DNA from: Flavobacterium acetivorans
Lineage (GTDB): Bacteria; Bacteroidota; Bacteroidia; Flavobacteriales; Flavobacteriaceae
Direction of reading: 5' to 3'
DNA length: 64,000 nucleotides
Assembly: GCF_020911885.1 (NCBI RefSeq)
Contig: NZ_CP087132.1
Span: 372,001 to 436,000, forward strand
The position numbers were made by a program, and so were the translations under genes. Every line of letters starts with the position of its first letter. Positions within the stretch are counted from its first letter, which is position 1. Below, one piece after another: positions 45,636 to 55,757 of the stretch. The notes below the pieces were generated by a model. That model had not been told where the DNA came from, did not search any database, and saw nothing but the letters and a program-made list of their open reading frames with translations.

Positions 45636-46187
45636 TTAATTCTTTTTAAAAGGTAAACCTAATTCAGCCAATAGTGATTTTGCTTCTTTATCTGTCTTAG
45701 CAGTAGTAACAAAAGTTATATCCATACCTGATATTTTGTTTACTTTATCAATATCAATTTCTGGGAAAATGATTTGCTCCAAAACACCAAGGTTATAGTT
45801 TCCTCTTCCATCAAAACCAGTAGCTTTGATTCCGCTGAAATCTCTTACGCGTGGTAAAGCAGAAGTGATAAGCCTATCTAAAAACTCATACATTCTTTCT
45901 CCACGCAAAGTAACTTTTGCTCCAATAGGCATTCCTTTTCTCAATTTGAAAGACGCAACGTCTTTCTTAGAGATTGTAGAAACTGCTTTTTGACCAGTAA
46001 TTTTTGTCAATTCATCAACTGCATAGTCAATCAATTTTTTATCAGAAACTGCTGCTCCAACTCCACGGCTCAAAACGATTTTTTCCAATTTTGGAACTTC
46101 CATTACGTTTATGTATCCGTACTCCTCTTTAAGAGCAGAGATAACTCTACTCTTATATTCCTCTTTTAGTCTAGGTATATACGCCAT
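45636..46187 (-). CDS. rplE: 50S ribosomal protein L5
   Basis: 183 residues. [16 protein letters not shown] and [20 protein letters not shown] are typical. It contacts 5S rRNA and the P-site tRNA. It is 2 bp after rplX. Confidence 0.98.
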   Translation of the reverse strand: MAYIPRLKEEYKSRVISALKEEYGYINVMEVPKLEKIVLSRGVGAAVSDKKLIDYAVDELTKITGQKAVSTISKKDVASFKLRKGMPIGAKVTLRGERMYEFLDRLITSALPRVRDFSGIKATGFDGRGNYNLGVLEQIIFPEIDIDKVNKISGMDITFVTTAKTDKEAKSLLAELGLPFKKN

Positions 46188-46189
46188 TA

Positions 46190-46504
46190 CTATAGTACTT
46201 GATTAGATTTTTTTGAAAATCTTACTTTCTTATCTCCTTCAACTCTAATTCCAACTCTAGTTGCTTCCTTAGTTTTAGGATCAATTAAAGATATGTTAGA
46301 AATTTGTATAGAAGCTTCTTTTTTTACGATACCACCTTGAGGGCTTTTCGCACTAGGTTTCGTATGTTTAGAAACCATGTTTACACCTTCAACAATCGCT
46401 TTGTTTTTCTCACGGTCAACACGTAAAACTTTACCTTCGGCACCTTTATGGTCTCCTGCAATAACTCTTACGATATCTCCTGTTTTTATTTTTAGCTTTA
46501 TCAT
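46190..46504 (-). CDS. rplX: 50S ribosomal protein L24
   Basis: 104 residues with the KOW motif [20 protein letters not shown] near the N terminus. It is an early assembly initiator. It is 11 bp after rplN. Confidence 0.98.
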   Translation of the reverse strand: MIKLKIKTGDIVRVIAGDHKGAEGKVLRVDREKNKAIVEGVNMVSKHTKPSAKSPQGGIVKKEASIQISNISLIDPKTKEATRVGIRVEGDKKVRFSKKSNQVL

Positions 46505-46515
46505 CTTATAACGAA

Positions 46516-46884
46516 TTAAAGCACTTCTGGTGCTAATGATACAATTTTCATGAATTGTTTTTCACGAAGTTCTCTTGCTACCGGACCAAAAACACGAGTT
46601 CCTCTCATTTCTCCTGCAGCATTCAAAAGAACACATGCATTATCATCGAAACGGATATAAGAACCATCAGCTCTTCTCACTTCTTTTTTGGTACGCACAA
46701 CAACTGCAGTTGAAACAGCTCCTTTTTTAACGCTTCCGTTAGGAGTTGTATCTTTTATAGATACTACAATCTTGTCACCAACAGAGGCATACCTTCTTTT
46801 GGTACCTCCTAAAACACGGATAGTTAAAACTTCTTTAGCTCCTGTGTTATCTGCTACTTTTAGTCTTGATTCTTGTTGTACCAT
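46516..46884 (-). CDS. rplN: 50S ribosomal protein L14
   Basis: 122 residues. [20 protein letters not shown] opens it, and [20 protein letters not shown] and [20 protein letters not shown] follow. It forms an intersubunit bridge. It is 2 bp after rpsQ. Confidence 0.98.
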   Translation of the reverse strand: MVQQESRLKVADNTGAKEVLTIRVLGGTKRRYASVGDKIVVSIKDTTPNGSVKKGAVSTAVVVRTKKEVRRADGSYIRFDDNACVLLNAAGEMRGTRVFGPVARELREKQFMKIVSLAPEVL

Positions 46885-46886
46885 AA

Positions 46887-47147
46887 TTATTTAGCTCTTT
46901 CTAGGATTTCAACTAATCTCCAACATTTTGATTTACTTAAAGGACGCGTTTCGCTAATTCTTACAGTATCTCCAATGTTACAGTCGTTTGTTTCGTCATG
47001 TGCAACAAATTTCTTTGTTTTCAACACGAACTTACCGTATAATGGGTGTTTTACTTTAGTAACTTGTGCAACAACAATGGACTTATCCATTTTGTTTGAC
47101 GTTACAACACCAATTCTCTCTTTTCTTAAATTTCTTTTTTCTTCCAT
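46887..47147 (-). CDS. rpsQ: 30S ribosomal protein S17
   Basis: 86 residues with the OB-fold core [20 protein letters not shown] and the signature [20 protein letters not shown]. It is 17 bp after rpmC. Confidence 0.98.
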   Translation of the reverse strand: MEEKRNLRKERIGVVTSNKMDKSIVVAQVTKVKHPLYGKFVLKTKKFVAHDETNDCNIGDTVRISETRPLSKSKCWRLVEILERAK

Positions 47148-47164
47148 CTTTCAGCAGATTACAA

Positions 47165-47356
47165 TTATTGCAATTCTCTTTTAGTTAGCTCTGTAGCCAA
47201 TCTTGCAACTGTTCTTCTTACACTTCTAATTTGAAGTGGATTCTCAATTGGAGATATTGCATGAGCCATTTTTAGGTCAGCATATGTTTTCTTAGTCTGG
47301 CTAAGCTTTTCTTGCAACTCCGCTGCAGAAAGATCTTTTATTTCTGATTGTTTCAT
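47165..47356 (-). CDS. rpmC: 50S ribosomal protein L29
   Basis: 63 residues from the ATG at 47356 (MKQSEIKDLSAAELQEKLSQ). A frame 13 codons longer overlaps rplP and begins with unlikely residues, so the shorter start is chosen. It sits at the exit tunnel with L23. Confidence 0.96.
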   Translation of the reverse strand: MKQSEIKDLSAAELQEKLSQTKKTYADLKMAHAISPIENPLQIRSVRRTVARLATELTKRELQ

Positions 47357-47369
47357 AATATAATATAGA

Positions 47370-47795
47370 TTATGCTTCGAAATCTCTAGCAACAACGAAT
47401 TTAGTTTTTACTGGAAGCTTTTGAGCTGCAAGACGTAACGCCTCTTTAGCAACTGACAAAGGAACTCCTCCAACTTCAAACATAATTCTTCCGGGTTTAA
47501 CAACGGCAGCCCAATACTCAACTGCTCCTTTACCTTTACCCATACGTACCTCAAGAGGTTTCTTAGTAATTGGTTTGTCTGGAAATATTTTGATCCATAA
47601 TTGTCCCTCTCTTTTCATGAAACGAGTTGCAGCGATACGCGCTGCCTCTATTTGACGAGAAGTTAAAAACATTCCATCTTCATGTACAGATTTAATACCA
47701 AACATTCCATTAGAAAGTTCATGCCCTCTATTAGAGTTCCCTTTCATTTTACCTTTTTGTACCTTACGGTATTTTGTTCTTTTAGGCTGTAACAT
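47370..47795 (-). CDS. rplP: 50S ribosomal protein L16
   Basis: 141 residues. [20 protein letters not shown] and the signature [20 protein letters not shown] are typical. It shapes the A-site tRNA region. It is 18 bp after rpsC. Confidence 0.98.
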   Translation of the reverse strand: MLQPKRTKYRKVQKGKMKGNSNRGHELSNGMFGIKSVHEDGMFLTSRQIEAARIAATRFMKREGQLWIKIFPDKPITKKPLEVRMGKGKGAVEYWAAVVKPGRIMFEVGGVPLSVAKEALRLAAQKLPVKTKFVVARDFEA

Positions 47796-47813
47796 TTTTC
47801 TTTAATTTAAAAA

Positions 47814-48563
47814 TTACTTTCTTTTACGAGCGTCTGGTTTTCCACCTTTATTAAAGTTAGATTTGCCACGAGGAGCATCTCCACCTTTTCCGCCAGATTG
47901 TTTCTTATCCATTCCAGCAAGCGGAGAAAGATCTCTCTTTCCGTAAACTTCACCTTTCATGATCCACACTTTGATACCCATTCTACCATAAGTAGTATGC
48001 GCCTCAGCTAATGCATAATCAATATCGGCTCTGAAAGTTGATAGAGGAATCCTTCCTTCTTTGAAACCTTCTGAACGTGCCATCTCAGCTCCATTCAAAC
48101 GACCAGAAATTAAAACTTTGATACCTTCAGCGTTCATACGCATAGAAGCAGCAATAGCCATTTTAATTGCACGTCTGTAAGAAATTCTGCTTTCAATTTG
48201 ACGACAGATACTTGTTGCAACTAAATAAGCATCAAGTTCAGGTCTTTTGATTTCAAAGATGTTGATTTGAACCTCTTTGTCAGTAATTTTCTTAAGTTCT
48301 TCTTTTAACTTGTCTACCTCTTGTCCACCTTTTCCGATAATGATACCAGGTCTAGCAGTAGTGATAGTAACGGTTACAAGTTTCAAAGTTCTCTCGATGA
48401 TTACTTTAGATACACTAGCTTTTGATAAACGAGCATGGATATACTTTCTGATTTTGTGATCTTCGGCAAGTTTATCACCATAATCATTTCCACCATACCA
48501 GTTTGAGTCCCATCCTCTGATGATACCAAGTCTATTTCCAATTGGATTTGTCTTTTGTCCCAT
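47814..48563 (-). CDS. rpsC: 30S ribosomal protein S3
   Basis: 249 residues. The KH domain has [20 protein letters not shown], and the C-terminal domain has [21 protein letters not shown] glycine/lysine-rich tail (about 222-249) makes it a little longer than E. coli S3. It is 6 bp after rplV. Confidence 0.98.
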   Translation of the reverse strand: MGQKTNPIGNRLGIIRGWDSNWYGGNDYGDKLAEDHKIRKYIHARLSKASVSKVIIERTLKLVTVTITTARPGIIIGKGGQEVDKLKEELKKITDKEVQINIFEIKRPELDAYLVATSICRQIESRISYRRAIKMAIAASMRMNAEGIKVLISGRLNGAEMARSEGFKEGRIPLSTFRADIDYALAEAHTTYGRMGIKVWIMKGEVYGKRDLSPLAGMDKKQSGGKGGDAPRGKSNFNKGGKPDARKRK

Positions 48564-48569
48564 CTTGTA

Positions 48570-48980
48570 TTAAATTGCTTGTGTGTTATTAATAGATCCC
48601 AACACGATTGTTACGTGATTAGAACGTTTTCTAATTCTGTGTGCACGACCTTGTGGAGCTGGACGAAGTCTTTTCAACATCATTCCACCATCTACTCTGA
48701 TCTCCTTAACAAATAAACCAGCTTCTTCTAAACTAGCTTCACTATTTTTTTGCTCCCAGTTGTTGATTGCAGATAATAATAGTTTTTCTAATTTTCTTGA
48801 AGCTTCTTTAGAACTAAATCTCAAGATGTTAAGTGCTCTTTCTACCTTCTGACCTCTTACCAAGTCCGCTACTAAGCGCATTTTTCTAGGTGAAGTAGGG
48901 CAGTTATTCAATTTTGCGAAAGCAATAGACTTATTAGCCTCTTTTCTCGCATCTGCTGTTTCTCTTTTACGAACTCCCAT
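48570..48980 (-). CDS. rplV: 50S ribosomal protein L22
   Basis: 136 residues. [20 protein letters not shown] and [20 protein letters not shown] are the L22 hallmarks. Its long hairpin lines the exit tunnel. It is 6 bp after rpsS. Confidence 0.98.
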   Translation of the reverse strand: MGVRKRETADARKEANKSIAFAKLNNCPTSPRKMRLVADLVRGQKVERALNILRFSSKEASRKLEKLLLSAINNWEQKNSEASLEEAGLFVKEIRVDGGMMLKRLRPAPQGRAHRIRKRSNHVTIVLGSINNTQAI

Positions 48981-48986
48981 TGCTTC

Positions 48987-49265
48987 TTATTTTTTACCTT
49001 TATTTTTTGCTCCAGCATGACCTCTAAAAGATCTAGTTGGTGAAAATTCTCCTAATTTGTGACCCACCATGTTTTCTGTTACGTAAACTGGTACAAATTG
49101 ACGACCGTTATGAACTGCGATAGTTTGTCCAACAAAGTCTGGAGTAATCATAGAAGCTCTAGACCAAGTCTTAACCACTCCTTTATTTCCACCTGCGATG
49201 TTTTCTTCAACTTTCTTTTCTAACTTATAATGAACGAAAGGTCCTTTTTTTAATGAACGTGCCAT
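48987..49265 (-). CDS. rpsS: 30S ribosomal protein S19
   Basis: 92 residues. [20 protein letters not shown] and [20 protein letters not shown] are typical. It forms a complex with S13 on the head. It is 6 bp after rplB. Confidence 0.98.
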   Translation of the reverse strand: MARSLKKGPFVHYKLEKKVEENIAGGNKGVVKTWSRASMITPDFVGQTIAVHNGRQFVPVYVTENMVGHKLGEFSPTRSFRGHAGAKNKGKK

Positions 49266-49271
49266 ATCTTA

Positions 49272-50096
49272 TTATTTCTTTCTACGTTCTACGATATACT
49301 TATTACTCGGGTTTTTCTTAGAACGAGTTCTATAACCTTTAGCTGGTATTCCATTTCTTGAACGTGGATGTCCACCAGAAGAACGTCCTTCACCACCACC
49401 CATTGGATGATCGACAGGGTTCATTGCAACAGGTCTTGTTCTAGGTCTTCTACCTAACCATCTTGTTCTACCTGCTTTTCCAGATACAACTAATTGGTGG
49501 TCAGAATTAGATACAGCTCCAATAGTAGCAGAACAAGTTAACAAGATCAATCTTGTTTCACCAGAAGGCATTTTAATTGTAGCATATTTTCCATCTCTTG
49601 CCATTAATTGAGCAAATGTTCCAGCAGAACGAGCGATTACCGCACCTTGACCTGGACGCAACTCAATACAAGAAATAACAGTTCCCAAAGGAATTCTGCT
49701 TAAAGGCAATGTATTACCAATTTCAGGTTGAGATTCTGGACCAGAAACTAATTTCTGACCAACTTTCAATCCGTTTTGAGCAATAATATAAGTTTTCTCA
49801 CCATCAGCATAAGCCAATAGAGCGATAAACGCAGTACGATTTGGATCGTATTCAATAGATTTCACAGTAGCAGGAATTCCATCCTTTGTACGTTTGAAAT
49901 CAATAATACGATATCTCTGCTTGTGACCACCACCCGTATAACGCATGGTCATCTTTCCTTGACTATTTCTACCTCCAGAGTTTTTTATCGGCGCTATCAA
50001 AGAGCGTTCCGGCTTATCAGTTGTAATGGCGTCATAACCATTCACAACTCTAAATCGCTGACCTGGGGTAATAGGTTTTAATTTTCTTACTGACAT
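49272..50096 (-). CDS. rplB: 50S ribosomal protein L2
   Basis: 274 residues with [20 protein letters not shown] near the N terminus and the signature [20 protein letters not shown] near the C terminus. It supports the peptidyl-transferase centre. It is 9 bp after rplW. Confidence 0.98.
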   Translation of the reverse strand: MSVRKLKPITPGQRFRVVNGYDAITTDKPERSLIAPIKNSGGRNSQGKMTMRYTGGGHKQRYRIIDFKRTKDGIPATVKSIEYDPNRTAFIALLAYADGEKTYIIAQNGLKVGQKLVSGPESQPEIGNTLPLSRIPLGTVISCIELRPGQGAVIARSAGTFAQLMARDGKYATIKMPSGETRLILLTCSATIGAVSNSDHQLVVSGKAGRTRWLGRRPRTRPVAMNPVDHPMGGGEGRSSGGHPRSRNGIPAKGYRTRSKKNPSNKYIVERRKK

Positions 50097-50105
50097 CTTT
50101 CTATC

Positions 50106-50396
50106 TTAGATTTTGTTGTAAAAATCAATTGTTTCTCCTTCTTGTACTTGAACAATTGCTTTTTTGATTGCATTCGTCTTTCCACTGATCAAACCACTTT
50201 TAGTGTATTTTGTAGTTCTATCCGGTCTTACGTTCATCGTGTTAACACTCAAAATAGTTACTCCATAAGCAGCTTCAACAGCTTTCTTAATCTCAACTTT
50301 ATTTGCTTTTTTGTTAACTACGAATCCGAAGCGGTTTAAAACTTCACTTTCTTTGGTTACTTTTTCCGTTACTATAGGTTTAATTATGATGCTCAT
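50106..50396 (-). CDS. rplW: 50S ribosomal protein L23
   Basis: 96 residues. IIIKPIVTEKVTKESEVLNR opens it and VEIKKAVEAAYGVTILSVNT follows. It is the docking site for trigger factor and SRP at the tunnel exit. It is 6 bp after rplD. Confidence 0.97.
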   Translation of the reverse strand: MSIIIKPIVTEKVTKESEVLNRFGFVVNKKANKVEIKKAVEAAYGVTILSVNTMNVRPDRTTKYTKSGLISGKTNAIKKAIVQVQEGETIDFYNKI

Positions 50397-50402
50397 ATCC
50401 TA

Positions 50403-51032
50403 TTATTTACTTAAATTTTCTTCAATTACTTCCAAAGAACTCTCCAAAAGCACTAAATTATTAGCATTTAATATAGCATAAGTGCTTAATTCTAAGCTAC
50501 TTACAACATTAGATGCCTTTAAATTGCGTGACGACAAATATACATTTTTATTAACATCGCCCAACACAAATAGTGATTTTTTATTTTCTAACTCTAAAGC
50601 TTTCAAAACGTTAATGAAATTTTTAGTGTTTGGAGTTTCAAAATTAAAGTCTTCAAGAACGATAATGTTTGATTCTTTTGCTTTTATAGAGAAAGCAGAT
50701 TTTCTAGCCAAACGTTTCAAGTTTTTATTCAATTTAAATGAATAACTTCTTGGTCTTGGTCCAAAAACTGTTCCACCACCTTTAAACAAAGGGTTTTTTG
50801 CAGACCCCGCACGAGCAGTACCTGTTCCTTTTTGTTTTTTAATCTTACGTGTACTTCCCGCTACTTCAGCTCTTTCTTTAGCCTTGTGCGTTCCTTGTCT
50901 TTGATTAGCAAGATATTGCTTAACATCAAGATATACAGCGTGATTGTTTGGTTCAATTGCGAATACTGAATCAGAAAGTTGTACTTTTCTTCCAGTATCT
51001 TTTCCGTTGAAATCTAATACTTTTACTTCCAT
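50403..51032 (-). CDS. rplD: 50S ribosomal protein L4
   Basis: 209 residues. The loop [20 protein letters not shown], followed by [20 protein letters not shown], reaches into the exit tunnel. In E. coli L4 also represses the S10 operon. Its start codon shares one base with the rplC stop (TAATG). Confidence 0.98.
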   Translation of the reverse strand: MEVKVLDFNGKDTGRKVQLSDSVFAIEPNNHAVYLDVKQYLANQRQGTHKAKERAEVAGSTRKIKKQKGTGTARAGSAKNPLFKGGGTVFGPRPRSYSFKLNKNLKRLARKSAFSIKAKESNIIVLEDFNFETPNTKNFINVLKALELENKKSLFVLGDVNKNVYLSSRNLKASNVVSSLELSTYAILNANNLVLLESSLEVIEENLSK

Positions 51033-51649
51033 TACTTCTGAATGATTACATAAGAGTTGTTATGACCAGGAACACATCCTTTTATAACAAGTAGATTCTT
51101 TTCAGCAACTACTTTTAAAACTCTAAGGTTTTGAACTTTTACATTATCTCCTCCCATACGTCCAGCCATACGCATTCCTTTGAATACTCTAGATGGATAA
51201 GAAGAAGCTCCTACAGAACCCGGCGCTCTCAAACGGTTGTGCTGACCATGAGTTGCTTGTCCAACACCACCAAAACCGTGACGTTTAACAACCCCTTGAA
51301 AACCTTTACCTTTAGATACACCTTGTACATCTACAAATTCTCCTTCAGCAAAAATAGAAACATCAATAAGATCTCCTAATTTTTGTTCAGTTGCAAAATC
51401 TTGGAATTCAACGACTTTTTTCTTAGCAACAGTTCCCGCTTTTTCAAAGTGACCTAAAGCCGCTTTTGTGGAATGTTTCTCGTTTTTGTCATCGAAACCA
51501 AGTTGCAACGCTTCATACCCGTCAACACCTTTGGTTCTGACTTGGGTAACAACGCATGGTCCAGCTTCGATTACTGTACAAGGAATATTCTTCCCGTTCT
51601 CGTCGAAAATACTAGTCATGCCGATTTTTCTACCAATTAACCCAGACAT
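51032..51649 (-). CDS. rplC: 50S ribosomal protein L3
   Basis: 205 residues. [20 protein letters not shown] opens it, and [20 protein letters not shown] carries the glutamine methylated in some bacteria. It follows a 153-bp spacer containing a consensus promoter, so it starts a secondary transcription unit. Confidence 0.98.
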   Translation of the reverse strand: MSGLIGRKIGMTSIFDENGKNIPCTVIEAGPCVVTQVRTKGVDGYEALQLGFDDKNEKHSTKAALGHFEKAGTVAKKKVVEFQDFATEQKLGDLIDVSIFAEGEFVDVQGVSKGKGFQGVVKRHGFGGVGQATHGQHNRLRAPGSVGASSYPSRVFKGMRMAGRMGGDNVKVQNLRVLKVVAEKNLLVIKGCVPGHNNSYVIIQK

Positions 51650-51722
51650 AAATATTAATTATTAATTATTAAATATAAAAATAGAACACATCATTTAAGT
51701 GAACCCCATTTTTAAAGTGGTG

Positions 51723-51754
51723 CAAAAGTATAACTTATTTACACACAATCCAAA
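51723..51754 (-). promoter_or_regulatory. Internal promoter before rplC
   Basis: Minus strand: TTTG (51751-51754), 20-bp spacer, TACTTTTG (51723-51730). Both boxes match the Bacteroidota consensus. The leader to the rplC ATG would be about 65-70 nt. It separates the str part from the S10-spc-alpha part. Confidence 0.7.
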
Positions 51755-51802
51755 AAAAGTTTCCACTTAAACAAAGTGCCCTTTTTACTCTTAAGTAAAT
51801 CC

Positions 51803-52108
51803 TTAAACTTTGATCTCTACTTCAACTCCACTAGGCAATTCTAATTTCATTAAAGCATCAATAGTTTTAGATGAAGATGAATAAATATCAATCAATCTCT
51901 TGTATGACATTACTTCAAATTGCTCTCTCGCTTTTTTGTTAACGTGAGGAGAACGTAGTACTGTAAAAAGTTTTTTGTGAGTTGGTAATGGAATTGGACC
52001 TGTTACAACCGCACCAGTAGTTTTTACTGTTTTCACGATCTTTTCAGCAGACTTATCTACCAACATGTGATCGTAAGATTTTAATTTTATTCTGATTTTT
52101 TGACTCAT
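51803..52108 (-). CDS. rpsJ: 30S ribosomal protein S10
   Basis: 101 residues. [20 protein letters not shown] and [20 protein letters not shown] are typical. It also acts in transcription antitermination as NusE. Here it is the last gene before the rplC promoter, 11 bp after fusA. Confidence 0.98.
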
Positions 52109-52119
52109 TTTCTTAAAGA

Positions 52120-54276
52120 TTAAGCGTTTCCTTTTGCTTTTTTGATTACTGCTTCTGAAATATTAGAAGGAGTTTCCGCATAGTGTGAAAATTCCATTGT
52201 AGAAGTTGCTCTACCAGACGAAAGTGTTCTTAATGTGGTAACATAACCAAACATTTCCGATAAAGGCACATCTGCTTTAATAGTTTTCGCACCATTTCTA
52301 TCACCCATATCATTCACCTGACCTCTACGACGGTTAATATCACCTACGATATCTCCCATGTTTTCTTCTGGTGTAATAACTTCCATTTTCATGATTGGCT
52401 CAAGGATAACAGCTCCTGCAGCTTTAGCGACTTCTCTATACCCCATTCTTGCTGCTAATTCAAAAGAAAGAGCATCAGAATCCACAGGGTGGAAAGATCC
52501 GTCAGTCAAAGTTACTTTCAAACTATCCACTTGGTATCCTGCCAAAGGACCCGTTTTCATAGCTTCACGGAAACCTTTTTCTACAGATGGAATATATTCC
52601 TTAGGAACGTTACCACCTTTAACAGCATTAACAAACTGCAATCCTACAGGAACTTTACCATCAACCTCGTCAGCTGGCTCAAGTGTAAATACGATATCAC
52701 CGAATTTACCACGACCTCCTGATTGTTTTTTGTATGTTTCTCTATGCGTAGCAGATCTTGTAAAAGCTTCTTTGTATTCAACTTGAGGCTCACCTTGGTT
52801 TACTTCCACTCTAAATTCACGTTTCATACGGTCAACTAATATATCTAAGTGAAGCTCACCCATACCTGAGATAATCGTTTGACCCGAAGCCTCATCTGTT
52901 CTAACAGTAAATGTAGGATCTTCTTCAGCTAATTTAGCCAAAGCCATACCCATTTTATCTACGTCAGCTTTAGTTTTAGGCTCAATCGCAATACCAATTA
53001 CTGGCGCAGGGAATTTCATACTTTCTAAGATAATTGGGTGTTTTTCATCACACATAGTATCCCCAGTCTTGATATCCTTAAATCCTACTGCCGCAGCAAT
53101 ATCTCCAGCCTCGATATATTCGATTGGATTTTGCTTGTTAGCGTGCATCTGATAAATACGAGAAATTCTTTCTTTATTACCTGAACGCGTATTCAATATA
53201 TAAGAACCCGCATCTAAACGACCTGAATAAGCACGGAAGAAAGCTAAACGACCAACAAATGGATCAGTAGCAATCTTAAATGCCAAAGCAGCAAACGGCT
53301 CCTTAACATCTGGCTTACGCAAAATCTTTCTTTGATCTTCCTCTAATAACTCAGCATCATCAGGGTGAATCCCTTCAATACCTTCTTTATCCATTGGAGA
53401 CGGCAAGTACTTACATACTGCATCTAACATGAATTGAACTCCTTTATTTTTAAAAGAAGAACCACAAAGCATAGGAATAATAGCCATATCAATAGTAGCC
53501 GCTCTCAACGCTTTATTAATCTCCTCTTCAGTAATAGAGCTTTCATCCTCCATGTACTTATCTAAAAGATTCTCATCGTAATCAGCAACCGCCTCAATAA
53601 GCGTTGAACGATACTCTTTTACATCAGCAAGCATATCCTCAGGGATAGGCACAATATCAAAAGTAGCTCCTTGAGTTTCATCATGCCAAATAATAGCCTG
53701 ATTTTTTACCAAATCAACCACACCTTTGAAATCATTCTCCTCACCAATCGGCAAAGTGATCGCAACAGCATTAGACTTCAACATATCTCTAACTTGTTGA
53801 CATACATTCAAAAAGTTAGAACCTTGACGGTCCATTTTATTCACAAACCCCATACGAGGCACTCTATACTGATCTGCAAGTCTCCAGTTAGTTTCAGATT
53901 GAGGCTCAACACCATCAACAGCACTAAACAAGAAAACCAACCCATCAAGTACACGTAATGAACGATTTACCTCTACAGTAAAATCAACGTGACCTGGGGT
54001 ATCAATAATATTAAAGTGGTACGGTTTTGATTCCGGCAACACTTTACCTTGCTCAGTTGGAAAATTCCACTCACAAGTAGTAGCAGCAGATGTAATAGTA
54101 ATACCTCTTTCCGCTTCTTGTTCCATCCAGTCCATTGTAGAAGCACCATTATGTACTTCCCCAAGCTTATGTGTCTTACCAGTATAAAAAAGAATACGCT
54201 CTGTTGTTGTTGTTTTACCAGCATCAATATGAGCAGCAATTCCTATATTTCTTGTATATTTTAAATCTCTAGCCAT
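52120..54276 (-). CDS. fusA: Elongation factor G
   Basis: 718 residues. G1 is [15 protein letters not shown], the switch region [18 protein letters not shown]3 [12 protein letters not shown] and G4 [10 protein letters not shown]. Domains II-V follow at normal length. It drives translocation by GTP hydrolysis. It is 11 bp after rpsG. Confidence 0.98.
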   Translation of the reverse strand: MARDLKYTRNIGIAAHIDAGKTTTTERILFYTGKTHKLGEVHNGASTMDWMEQEAERGITITSAATTCEWNFPTEQGKVLPESKPYHFNIIDTPGHVDFTVEVNRSLRVLDGLVFLFSAVDGVEPQSETNWRLADQYRVPRMGFVNKMDRQGSNFLNVCQQVRDMLKSNAVAITLPIGEENDFKGVVDLVKNQAIIWHDETQGATFDIVPIPEDMLADVKEYRSTLIEAVADYDENLLDKYMEDESSITEEEINKALRAATIDMAIIPMLCGSSFKNKGVQFMLDAVCKYLPSPMDKEGIEGIHPDDAELLEEDQRKILRKPDVKEPFAALAFKIATDPFVGRLAFFRAYSGRLDAGSYILNTRSGNKERISRIYQMHANKQNPIEYIEAGDIAAAVGFKDIKTGDTMCDEKHPIILESMKFPAPVIGIAIEPKTKADVDKMGMALAKLAEEDPTFTVRTDEASGQTIISGMGELHLDILVDRMKREFRVEVNQGEPQVEYKEAFTRSATHRETYKKQSGGRGKFGDIVFTLEPADEVDGKVPVGLQFVNAVKGGNVPKEYIPSVEKGFREAMKTGPLAGYQVDSLKVTLTDGSFHPVDSDALSFELAARMGYREVAKAAGAVILEPIMKMEVITPEENMGDIVGDINRRRGQVNDMGDRNGAKTIKADVPLSEMFGYVTTLRTLSSGRATSTMEFSHYAETPSNISEAVIKKAKGNA

Positions 54277-54287
54277 TTCTTTATGAA

Positions 54288-54764
54288 TTAAAATCTAAAG
54301 TGAGAGAACGCTTTATTAGCCTCTGCCATTTTGTGAGTATCCATTCTTTTCTTAACAGCCGCTCCTTCTTCTTTAGCCGCAGCTAAACACTCTGAAGCCA
54401 ACCTTTGAGCCATAGATTTTTCATTTCTTCTTCTAGAATAAAGTATCAACCACTTCATTGCCATAGAAATCTTACGGTCTGGTCTAATTTGCATCGGAAT
54501 TTGAAATGTAGCTCCACCTACTCTACGACTACGTACTTCTACGTGAGGCATAACATTAGTTAAAGCATCTTTCCATATTTCTAATGATGGTTTTTCTGCA
54601 TCTTGCTTTTTAGCCTCTATAATGTCAATTGCATCATAAAAAACTTTAAAAGCTGTTGATTTCTTACCGTCCCACATTAAGTTATTCACAAAACGCGTTA
54701 CCAACTGGTCATTAAACCTTGGATCTGGTAAAAGTGGTCTTTTCTTTGCCGCTCTTTTTCTCAT
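54288..54764 (-). CDS. rpsG: 30S ribosomal protein S7
   Basis: 158 residues. [20 protein letters not shown] at the N terminus, then [20 protein letters not shown]. It organises the 3' major domain of 16S rRNA and, in E. coli, represses the str operon. Confidence 0.98.
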   Translation of the reverse strand: MRKRAAKKRPLLPDPRFNDQLVTRFVNNLMWDGKKSTAFKVFYDAIDIIEAKKQDAEKPSLEIWKDALTNVMPHVEVRSRRVGGATFQIPMQIRPDRKISMAMKWLILYSRRRNEKSMAQRLASECLAAAKEEGAAVKKRMDTHKMAEANKAFSHFRF

Positions 54765-54830
54765 GTCTTTTTTTTAATAAAAAGTTACAGGTCATCCGTT
54801 AAATGTTATACGTTTTCAACTTTCGAATCC

Positions 54831-54861
54831 AACTACTAACTCCTAACCTCTAACTGTTAAC
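54831..54861. repeat. Short 7-bp-periodic tract in the rpsL-rpsG spacer
   Basis: AACTACT, AACTCCT, AACCTCT and AACTGTT follow one another, each starting with AAC. The spacing equals that of the AYAACNN tracts of the polysaccharide locus, but the units are more degenerate. Confidence 0.45.
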
Positions 54862-54870
54862 ATTTTTAAA

Positions 54871-55254
54871 TTACTTTTTTGCTTCTTTTGGGCGCTTAGC
54901 ACCATACTTAGATCTCCTTTGCGTTCTTCCTGCTACTCCTGACGTATCAAGCGCACCACGAACGATGTGATACCTAACTCCTGGTAAATCTTTTACCCTT
55001 CCACCCCTAACTAATACTATCGAGTGCTCTTGTAAATTGTGTCCTTCTCCAGGGATGTAAGCATTCACTTCATTACCATTTGTCAAACGTACACGCGCTA
55101 CTTTACGCATTGCAGAGTTTGGTTTTTTTGGTGTTGTAGTGTAAACACGCGTACAAACCCCTCTTCTTTGAGGACAAGAATCTAAAGCAACCGATTTACT
55201 CTTCTTAGTCATCTGAGTTCTTCCTGTTCTTACTAATTGTTGAATTGTTGGCAT
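54871..55254 (-). CDS. rpsL: 30S ribosomal protein S12
   Basis: 127 residues from the ATG at 55254 ([20 protein letters not shown]). A frame 19 codons longer starts inside the promoter's transcript leader and lacks support. [20 protein letters not shown] and [19 protein letters not shown] are the S12 signatures; the lysine of TPKKPNS is the classic streptomycin-related position. It is the first gene of the cluster. Confidence 0.97.
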   Translation of the reverse strand: MPTIQQLVRTGRTQMTKKSKSVALDSCPQRRGVCTRVYTTTPKKPNSAMRKVARVRLTNGNEVNAYIPGEGHNLQEHSIVLVRGGRVKDLPGVRYHIVRGALDTSGVAGRTQRRSKYGAKRPKEAKK

Positions 55255-55308
55255 AATTAATACTAAAAATTTATTATGTATATTTAATTCCCGCTTTTTA
55301 CGGGGTTG

Positions 55309-55339
55309 CAAATGTATAAATTATTTTTTACCCCACAAA
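55309..55339 (-). promoter_or_regulatory. Main promoter of the ribosomal cluster (rpsL)
   Basis: Minus strand: TTTG (55336-55339), exactly 19-bp spacer, TACATTTG (55309-55316). This is an exact match to the Bacteroidota -33/-7 consensus. The leader would be about 48 nt. Confidence 0.8.
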
Positions 55340-55757
55340 CGTTAATCTATTAATTTTCAACAAGGTTGTTTATTTTTTCATTTTTAACCCCCACAACAAC
55401 ACAACCTAAACAACAATTCCAAAAACCAATTGCCTAAAATTAAACATACCAAACAACAGTAGTTCATTCAAAAATTAAAAACAAAACCAACAACTAATTA
55501 AAAGGTTAAAAAAAAGTTAATAAAAAAATCAAAACAAAACACACGAAACAAAAATCTAAAAAAAAACAACACCAGTAAAAGCATACTATTTTAACATAAA
55601 AAAAACACTTAAACAAGAAATAACATTAAATTACAACATTAGTCATTACTATTGTTATAATGTTAAATTTTAAATGCACACATAAAAAACATTCCAAACA
55701 TTAGGAATATTAACAAATTATTAAGAAGTTTGTTAAACTAATTCAAAATAATTAAAA
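55312..55757. other. Divergent intergenic region between rpsL and susC
   Basis: About 446 bp, very A-rich on the plus strand. It contains the rpsL promoter. For the susC-like gene I find no convincing -33/-7 pair; ATTAAGAAGTTTGTTAAAC just before it is suggestive only. No small gene is seen. Confidence 0.5.
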
